Both the position numbers and the translations under genes were made by a program. Positions 57,230 to 64,000 of a DNA stretch of 64,000 bases are shown here, in pieces; the first letter of the stretch is position 1, and each line of letters starts with the position of its first letter. Source of the stretch: AP-15 sp963845735 (GTDB lineage: Bacteria > Pseudomonadota > Alphaproteobacteria > ATCC43930 > CGMCC-115725); assembly GCA_963845735.1 (NCBI GenBank), contig CAWJTR010000006.1, positions 44,227-108,226 of the forward strand. Direction: 5' to 3'. The notes under the pieces are model-generated. The model was not told the DNA's origin. It was given only the letters and a program-made list of their open reading frames with translations, and did no database searches.

Positions 57230-58198
57230 GATCGCGCGACGACGTCGCGCCGAACGCGCCCGTCGCGGACCGGCTTGGCACGCCCGCCGCGGCTTCCCGC
57301 CGGCGGTCTCGCATCCGCCTCCTGCCGTTCGTGATCACGCTGATCGCGGTGGCGGCTGCCGTCGCACTCGGCCAGGCGATGTGGAACGTCTATATGGAGG
57401 CGCCGTGGACGCGCGACGGCACGGTACGGGTCTACGTCGTGACGATGGCGCCGCAGGTCGCCGGCCAGATCGTGCAATTGCCGGTTGCTGACAATCAGTT
57501 CGTGCACAGGGGCGACCTGTTGATGGTGATCGACCCGACCAACTACAAGATCGCCGTCGATCTCGCCGAAGCGGCGGCGCAACAGGCGCAGGTGACGGCG
57601 CACAACGCCGCAGCGCGAGGCGCAGCGTCGGCAGGAGCTGACCCGATTGTCGGTGACCAAGGAGGAAAAGCAGACCTATGAGAGCGAGGCGATTGCCGCC
57701 CAGGCGACCTATCAGCAGGCGGTCGCCAATCTGAACCAAGCGCGGGTCAATCTGCAGCGCACCGAGATCCGTTCCCCGGTCAACGGCTAGGTGACCAATC
57801 TGTTGGCGCAGCTCGGCGATTACGCCACTGTCGGTGCAAAATGTGATCTCGCGTGGTCGACGCCGACTTCATATCTGGGTCGACGGCTATTTCGAGGAGA
57901 CCAATCTCGCTCGCATCCGCAAGGGCGATCCGGCGACGGTTAAGTTAATGGGGTATTCGCCAGGTCGCTGCATGGCCATGTCGATAGCATCGCCCGCGCA
58001 ATCACCGTCGCCAATGCGCGAGCGCGGCGCAGCAAGGGCTTGGCCTCGGTCAACCCGATCTTCACCTGGGTGCGCCTTGCCCAGCGCATTCCGGTCCGCA
58101 TCCACATCGATCATGTCCCAAAGGGCGTGGTACTCGTGGCCGGAATGACCGCTACCGTGCAGATCGATCCCCGACCCAAACCACCGCCCTCAAAATAG
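57211..58198 (+). pseudogene. HlyD-family periplasmic adaptor (AaeA-like), nonsense codon and frame breaks
   Basis: About 330 residues if repaired. A single helix at about residues 37-55 anchors it (LLPFVITLIAVAAAVALG); next YMEAPWTRDGTVRVYVVTMAPQVAGQIVQLPVADNQFVHRGDLLMVIDPTNY is the lipoyl half. An insertion near 57615 opens the coiled-coil frame EAQRRQELTRLSVTKEEKQTYESEA and IAAQATYQQAVANLNQARVNLQRTEIRSPVNG, then a TAG at 57788-57790 stands where tryptophan is expected (NG-W-VTNLLAQ). More shifts near 57835 and 57960 precede the end VRIHIDHVPKGVVLVAGMTATVQ. The stop at 57788 is a base substitution, unlike the other lesions. Confidence 0.85.
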
Positions 58199-58415
58199 GC
58201 CGCCGGACTGTCGGTAGGGATGATCGATCGTCAGATTGCCTCGTCCCTTGATACACTCTCTTAGAGGTTGTTCAACTTGACATTTTGCGTGCTTTCGCCG
58301 CATCTGGGACGTGCTCGCCTGGAGGCCGAAGCGTGGGTGAGTCGCGGGGCCGCGGCGACGCGCTAACGCCATAACCGGCGCGAACTTTGCTCAAGGATCA
58401 GGGAAAGGAATCACG

Positions 58416-59697
58416 ATGGCAGACGACGGAATCCTCCGATCGGGAGTCGCACTTACACGACGCCGGCTGCTGCGCTGGAGCGCTGTGGGAAGTGCGGCGG
58501 CAGTGCTGGCGCCGGCGCCGCTGCGCTACGCCCTGGCAGCGTCGACACCCGTACAAGATCGGCAGCATCCAGCCATTGACGGGCGGCGCCGCAGCGGTCG
58601 GCAAGACGGCGCTCGTAGGACTGCAGATGGCGGTCGACCGCATCAATAAAAACGGCGGCATGCTCGAACGCGAAGTCACTCTGATCGCCGAGGACGACGC
58701 ATCGCAGCCCGAAGTCGGCCGCCGCAAGACCGAGAAGCTTCTGGTAGAGGACGAGGTCGACGCCAATGTCGGCGGCGTCCTGTCCAACATCTGCCTGGCC
58801 TGTATGCCGCTCTACCAGCAGCACAAGATCGTCAACATGATCAGCGTCTGCCTCGACACGACGATCACCACCAGCAAGTGCAACCGCTACAGTTTCCGCC
58901 CGTACGACTACGCGCCGGCGCAGGCGAAGGCGTTCGGGCCGTACCTCGTCAACAAGATGGGCAAGAAGTGGCACATCGCATATGCGGACTACGCCTGGGG
59001 CCAGTCGACCCGAGACGCCTATGCCGCCGGGATCAAGGAGCAGGGCGGCGAGGTCGTCGGCACCACCGGCATCCCGCTGAACACTCCGGATATGACGCCG
59101 TTCCTTTCCAAGATCGGCGGTAGCTTTGACGGGTTGGTCGTGATTTTCTTCGGCAAGGACGCGATCAACTTCATCAACCAGAGCTACGACCTCGGTCTGA
59201 CGAAGAAATACAAGTTTGCCGGCGACGGCGCCGTTGCGGTGCCCTCGAGCCTGCCCGCCCTGGGCAAAAAGATCGATGGGTATATCGGCATCGACCGCTA
59301 TATCCCGGTGCTCGAGGCGCCGTTCGACACGCCCTACGCCAAGGCGTTTTACGACGAGGCCGTCAAGCGGCTCAAGGACGTCGCTCCCTCCAACCCGTTG
59401 CCCGACCGGTATGTGCAATCGAATTTCGAGGCGATGAATTGCCTCAAGCTCGGCATCGAGAAGTCGAAATTCCAGGGCCGCGCCGACACGATGAAGCTGA
59501 TCGAGGCGCTCGAAGGGCTCGAGATGAAGGAAGGCTACGACTTCCCGCAAGGCGACAAGACCCTGCGCGCATCCGATCATCAGGCCTTCTGCCGGGAGAT
59601 CATCTACGAAGTCGACGGCGGCACCTATCACATCAAGGATGTCGTGCCGAAGGACAAGACGATCGTGCCGCCGGCCTGCCACTTCGCCGCCGCGTAA
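58416..59697 (+). pseudogene. Branched-chain amino-acid-type ABC transporter substrate-binding protein, one frame break
   Basis: About 427 residues. A twin-arginine signal (LTRRRLLRWSAVG ... APAPLRYALA) is read from ATG 58416; an inserted base near 58545 joins it to HPYKIGSIQPLTGGAAAVGKTALVGLQMAVDRINKNGG, a Leu/Ile/Val-binding-fold start. EREVTLIAEDDASQPEVGRRKTEKLLVEDEVDANVGG is typical, and DYAWGQSTRDAYAAG is the hinge region. It is the first gene of a five-gene operon; the next gene starts at the base after its stop. The ligand could be an amide, amino acid or aromatic acid. Confidence 0.88.
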
Positions 59698-60495
59698 GTG
59701 TCGGCCGGCCCGTCGCTGGCCGCGCCGGCCCGGGCTGACATCAGCCCGGGCGCCGGCGTCACGCCGCTGCTGCGCACCGAGGACCTGACCATCCGCTTCG
59801 GCGGGCTGACCGCGCTCGACCACGTCAATTTCGCCGTCGAGCGCGGCGAGATCCGCGCCATCATCGGCCCCAACGGCGCCGGCAAGAGCACCTTCTTCAA
59901 CTGCCTGACCGGCGTCCTGCGTCCGACTTCGGGATCGATCGTCCTTGCCGGCGTGGACATCACCGGGCTGCCCCCGAACAAGATCTCCCAGAGGGGAGTT
60001 GCCCGCTCGTATCAAATCACCAACGTCCTGCCAAACGCGACCGCGCTCGAAAACGTCCGCATCGCCGCCCAGTCGCGTCGGCACGGCTGGAGCATGTTGA
60101 CCCACCATCACTCGCATCGCGACATCATCGAAAGGGCCGAGGCGGCGCTCGACGCGGTCGGTCTTTTGTCCAAGGCCGAGGAGCTCGCCGCCAACCTCTC
60201 GCATGGCGAGCAGCGGACTCTCGAAATCGCCATCGCGCTGGCGACCGAGCCGCAATTGCTGTGCCTCGACGAGCCGACCGCGGGGATGAGTGCCGCCGAG
60301 ACCCACGACACGATGCAGCTGGTCCGCCGCATCGCCGAGAACCTCACCATCCTGATCGTCGAGCACGACATGCAGGTGGTGATGGAACTGGCGGACCGGA
60401 TTACTGTGTTCCATTACGGCGAGATACTGGCCGAGGGGCCACCCGCCGTGATTCAGAAAAATCCGCGCGTGCTCGAGGTTTACCTGAAGACATGA
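59698..60495 (+). CDS. ABC transporter ATP-binding protein, LivG type
   Basis: A 265-residue ATPase with GTG start directly after the binding-protein stop. Walker A GPNGAGKST, signature LSHGEQ (LSGGQ-like), Walker B LLCLDEP and switch VEHDMQVVMELADRITVFHYG are all in place. The extended Q-loop region and the GEILAEGPPAVIQKNPRVLEVYL end mark the LivG subgroup. The first 24 residues are an extra, low-complexity extension. Intact. It powers uptake with LivF. Confidence 0.93.
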   Translation: MSAGPSLAAPARADISPGAGVTPLLRTEDLTIRFGGLTALDHVNFAVERGEIRAIIGPNGAGKSTFFNCLTGVLRPTSGSIVLAGVDITGLPPNKISQRGVARSYQITNVLPNATALENVRIAAQSRRHGWSMLTHHHSHRDIIERAEAALDAVGLLSKAEELAANLSHGEQRTLEIAIALATEPQLLCLDEPTAGMSAAETHDTMQLVRRIAENLTILIVEHDMQVVMELADRITVFHYGEILAEGPPAVIQKNPRVLEVYLKT

Positions 60496-60534
60496 CCGGC
60501 GGCCGGAAATCGCTATTGGTCAAGCGCCACAAAT

Positions 60535-60623
60535 TCGTCTTGGCCGGGCTTGATCCGGCCATCCGCGTCTTCCGGCGCCCGGAACAAAGACGTGGATGCG
60601 CGAATCAAGTCCGCGCAAGACGA
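60535..60623. repeat. Long hairpin repeat between livG and livF
   Basis: Arms 60535-60571 and 60587-60623 are imperfect inverted copies of about 37 bases (TCGTCTTGGCCGGGCTTGAT against its complement), with a 15-base loop. The 220-base livG-livF gap is unusually wide for this operon type and is filled by this element and by a tail ending GCGGGAATGACGG, a word common in dispersed alphaproteobacterial repeats. Confidence 0.75.
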
Positions 60624-60715
60624 CTTCATATTGTTTCGTGTACGGCCCCATCGGGCGTAGGTCGCAGACCCAGTTTCCCCGGACAGCCCTGCGTTTGCGC
60701 GGGAATGACGGCAAG

Positions 60716-61475
<760 letters not shown>

Positions 61476-61476
61476 C

Positions 61477-62349
61477 ATGGGCGTCCCGCTCGATCAGATC
61501 CTGATCCAGACTATCAACGGCGTCGTCACCGGCATGATCCTGGCGCTGGTGTCCTCGGGCCTCACCCTGATCTTCGGCATCATGGACGTGGTCAATTTCG
61601 CGCATGGCGAATTGTTCATGCTCGGCGCTTATGTCGGCGTGCTGACCCTGGCGGTCACCGGCAATTTCTGGTTCGCGCTGATCTCTGCCAGCGTCCTGAT
61701 CGCGCTCCTGGGAGCGGCGATCTATCTGGTTACCTTGCGGCCGCTGATCGGCCGCGACCCGCTGACGACGATCCTGGCGACCTTTGGGATCTCGCTGGTG
61801 TTGCAGAATTACGCGCTGTGGCAATTCGGCCCGGTGTCGCGCAAGATCGCCGAGCCGATCGGCGGCCACTTCACCTTGTTCTATCTTGATTATCCCTGGT
61901 ACCGCGTGGCCATCGCGCTGCTCTCGGCGGCGATCATCGGCGGCTTCTGGCTGTTCCTCAAATTCGGCATCTGGGGCATCTGGATCCGCGCCACCACCCA
62001 GGACCGGGTGATGGCGCAGGCGATGGGCATCCCGGTGCCCTGGGTGTTGACCGGCGTGTTCGCGATCGGCTCCGGCATGGCCGCGGCAAGCGGGGTGTTG
62101 TTCGGCCCGTTCGGCGGCGTCGACCCGACGATGGGCATCAACTGGATCTTGCGGGCGTTTATCGTCGTCGTGGTCGGCGGCATGGGCAGCCTCGGCGGCT
62201 CGATCGCCGCGGCGATCTTGATCAGCCTCCTCGAGGCCTACGCGTCCTTATGGGTCAGCCCGTCACAGGCGGTCATCGTCTCGTTCGTCGTGCTGATCGT
62301 GACCCTGCTGTTCCGACCGACCGGCCTATTCGTCGCGACACCGAAATGA
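61477..62349 (+). CDS. Branched-chain amino-acid-type ABC transporter permease, LivH type
   Basis: A 290-residue inner-membrane permease with about eight helices. QTINGVVTGMILALVSSGLTLIFGIMDVVNFAHGELFMLGAY is the family start, IRATTQDRVMAQAMGIPV is the EAA-like ATPase-contact loop, and VVVGGMGSLGGSIAAAILISLLEAYA is near the end. Intact; begins one base after livF and overlaps livM as ATGA. Confidence 0.93.
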   Translation: MGVPLDQILIQTINGVVTGMILALVSSGLTLIFGIMDVVNFAHGELFMLGAYVGVLTLAVTGNFWFALISASVLIALLGAAIYLVTLRPLIGRDPLTTILATFGISLVLQNYALWQFGPVSRKIAEPIGGHFTLFYLDYPWYRVAIALLSAAIIGGFWLFLKFGIWGIWIRATTQDRVMAQAMGIPVPWVLTGVFAIGSGMAAASGVLFGPFGGVDPTMGINWILRAFIVVVVGGMGSLGGSIAAAILISLLEAYASLWVSPSQAVIVSFVVLIVTLLFRPTGLFVATPK

Positions 62350-63299
62350 GGCGGGGTCACGGCGTCGTCTTCTGGACCGGGTTCGCCGTTGTCATTGCCC
62401 TGCTGGTTGTGGCGCCGCTTGTCCTGTCCGAGTTCTGGCGCCGCTTTCTGACCGAGATCCTGATCTGGGGTTTGTTGGCGATGTCGTCCGATATCCTGAT
62501 CGGCTACACCGGCATGGTATCGTTCGGTCATTCGGCGTTTTTCGGACTCGGCATGTATGGCGCGGCCGCCGCCCTGTTGACCTCGCATCCGCCTAACCTA
62601 TGGCTGGCACTCGGCTACGGGCTGATCGCCGCTGCCGGGGTTGCCGCCTTCGTCGCCTATTTCTCGACCCGGCTGCGCGACATTTATTTCGCGATCACGA
62701 CTCTGATCTTCTCGCAGATCTTCTACGTCGTCATCTTCACCTGGACGGCGGTAACTGGTGGCGAGAACGGGCTGACCTTTGACCAGCCGGCGCTCGGTTT
62801 CGGACGGGTGCTGTCGATCCCGTTCACCCCGACGATCCTGCATTGGTTCGTGCTCGCGGTGGTGGCTGGATCCTATCTCTTGCTGCGTCGCATCACCCAG
62901 TCGCCCTTCGGTATGGTATTGCAGTCGATCCGCGAGAATGAGGCGCGCACCCGCGCCATCGGCTATGCCATCGAGCGCTACAAGATCGTCGCGGTGATGT
63001 TGTCGGGCCTATTCGCCGGCCTCGCCGGCGTTCTCTACGCCATCCAGAACCAGTTCGCCGCGCCCGACTTCGTGTTCTTTCTCGTTTCGGGCGAGACGGT
63101 GATCTACAACGTCATCGGCGGCATCGGCACCTTGGTCGGGCCGATCGTCGGGGCCGCTTTCTTCCTGCTGTTGCGCGAGGGCCTGTCGCGCTTCCTGACC
63201 GAATACTATCTGATCCCGCTCGGCATTATCTTTATCGCCATCGTCATCTTCCTGCCGCAGGGGCTGCTCGGCTTCGCGCGCCGTTGGCTCAACCAATAA
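62346..63299 (+). CDS. Branched-chain amino-acid-type ABC transporter permease, LivM type
   Basis: A 317-residue permease with about nine helices. SSDILIGYTGMVSFGHSAFFGLGMYGAA is the conserved N-terminal motif, SIRENEARTRAIGYAIERYKIVAVMLSGLFAGLAGVLYA is the cytoplasmic coupling loop and next helix, and VIGGIGTLVGPIVGAAFFLLL precedes the end. Start at ATG 62346 overlapping livH. Last gene of the operon; the GST gene converges three bases later. Confidence 0.93.
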   Translation: MRRGHGVVFWTGFAVVIALLVVAPLVLSEFWRRFLTEILIWGLLAMSSDILIGYTGMVSFGHSAFFGLGMYGAAAALLTSHPPNLWLALGYGLIAAAGVAAFVAYFSTRLRDIYFAITTLIFSQIFYVVIFTWTAVTGGENGLTFDQPALGFGRVLSIPFTPTILHWFVLAVVAGSYLLLRRITQSPFGMVLQSIRENEARTRAIGYAIERYKIVAVMLSGLFAGLAGVLYAIQNQFAAPDFVFFLVSGETVIYNVIGGIGTLVGPIVGAAFFLLLREGLSRFLTEYYLIPLGIIFIAIVIFLPQGLLGFARRWLNQ

Positions 63300-63302
63300 G
63301 GC

Positions 63303-64000
63303 TCATGTCCCGCCGCGCAAACTCTGTGCCGTTTGATTAAACAATACGCGCCGTTCTTCGTCGGAAGGCGGCGCAGAGCGACGCAATTCCTTGCCCAAAT
63401 CCACCCCGCGCTGCACCGCCGGCCGATCCCTGAGCGCCGCGCGCCAGCGCGCGACATTGGGAAAGTCATCGAGCGGCTGGCCCAACGGTTTGGCGATAAG
63501 CACCCATGGCCATGATGCCATATCGGCGATCGAATAATCGTCGAGGATGAATTCGCGCCCATCGAGGCGGCGTTCGAGAACGCCGAGGCAGCGATTGTAT
63601 TCGTCGGCGTAGCGCTTATGCGAATAAGGGTGCTCGCCCTGCGCGTAATTGACGAAATGGCTGAGTTGGCCGGCCATCGGCCCGAGATTGCCGACCTGCC
63701 AGAACAGCCATTCGAGGCATTCCTTCCGCCCGCGCCGGGTCTGCGGCATGAACCGCCCGGCCCTTTCGGCGAGGTGGATTAAAATCGCCCCCGATTCGAA
63801 TATCGGCAGCGGCCCGTCCGGCTCGTCGCGGTCGACGATCGCCGGCATCCGGTTGTTCGGGCTGATTGCCAGGAATTCGGGTTTGAACTGGTCGCCGCGG
63901 CCGATATTGATCGGGATCACACGGTATTCGAGCCCGCACTCCTCGAGCATGATCGCGACCTTCCACCCGTTCGGCGTCGGCCAATAGTAAAAATCGATCA
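63303..64000 (-). CDS. Glutathione S-transferase family protein (YfcG-like), 5' end cut by the window
   Basis: At least 231 residues are visible; the frame continues past the right edge. The thioredoxin-like half has IDFYYWPTPNGWKVAIMLEECGLEY, the cis-proline region NNRMPAIVD and the glutathione-binding ESGAILIHLAE. The helical half shows WLFWQVGNLGPMAGQLSHF and LDDYSIADMASWPWV, with the family N-capping box. The NG in TPNGWKV and overall texture match YfcG/Ure2-type GSTs, which often act as disulfide reductases or on xenobiotics. It converges with livM. Confidence 0.88.
   Translation of the reverse strand, partial: IDFYYWPTPNGWKVAIMLEECGLEYRVIPINIGRGDQFKPEFLAISPNNRMPAIVDRDEPDGPLPIFESGAILIHLAERAGRFMPQTRRGRKECLEWLFWQVGNLGPMAGQLSHFVNYAQGEHPYSHKRYADEYNRCLGVLERRLDGREFILDDYSIADMASWPWVLIAKPLGQPLDDFPNVARWRAALRDRPAVQRGVDLGKELRRSAPPSDEERRVLFNQTAQSLRGGT

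Noticed and set aside
58276..58304. TTGACA at 58276 as promoter of the ABC operon
   Set aside because: The hexamer at the right distance (GCATCT) does not look like a -10 box.
58453..60414. Open frame of 653 codons on the minus strand
   Set aside because: Antisense shadow of the binding-protein and LivG genes, whose motifs are clear on the plus strand.

Overview
High-GC chromosomal DNA from an alphaproteobacterium; the genus cannot be fixed from the sequence. The assignment rests on gene order: ribE-ribH-nusB-thiL-hppA, then bamE facing a cytochrome bc1 chaperone, DUF177, rpmF, plsX, fabH, ihfA and merR, a block typical of Alphaproteobacteria. ccmAB, parE and scattered hairpin repeats of alphaproteobacterial type fit as well.

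Layout. 0-5.3 kb: end of a fumarase-superfamily lyase, a DUF559 nuclease gene enclosed by a perfect 43-bp inverted repeat, and a large adenylate cyclase/ATPase regulator gene on the minus strand that holds a third copy of the repeat family. 5.3-5.9 kb: gene-free DNA with clustered TTCCCGGTT repeats. 5.9-15.8 kb: core block (riboflavin, transcription antitermination, thiamine, proton pyrophosphatase, outer-membrane assembly, lipid initiation, IHF). 15.9-18.9 kb: a sugar-transfer module, part of it AT-richer and probably acquired. 19-27.9 kb: TusA, an iron alcohol dehydrogenase, Rieske protein, RNA helicase, IF-1, cold-shock protein, ParE, MsrB, CcmB/CcmA. 28-34.5 kb: a PaaK-like ligase and a two-gene surface-protein system (Slam-like outer-membrane protein plus a FecR/TbpB-like protein). 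34.5-42.7 kb: an accessory catabolic cluster with LysR, an opine-type dehydrogenase, three luciferase-like flavin monooxygenases, a flavin reductase and a cupin. 42.7-53 kb: a pentapeptide-repeat ion channel, polyphosphate kinase, and a decayed glycogen-breakdown set (glgP, pgm, HAD, transaldolase remnant). 53-58 kb: RidA, a retropepsin-like protease, and an AaeB/AaeX/AaeA-like efflux set. 58-64 kb: a branched-chain amino-acid-type ABC operon and a GST.

The most striking general property is about fifty frame breaks in some twenty genes. Most move the frame by +1, and where the expected codon is clear the extra base usually copies its neighbour. They are absent from two long stretches of core genes and dense in accessory ones. 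This could be consensus error in parts of the assembly or real decay; each broken gene is entered once over its full extent with the breaks listed. No tRNA, rRNA, CRISPR array or complete insertion sequence was recognised.
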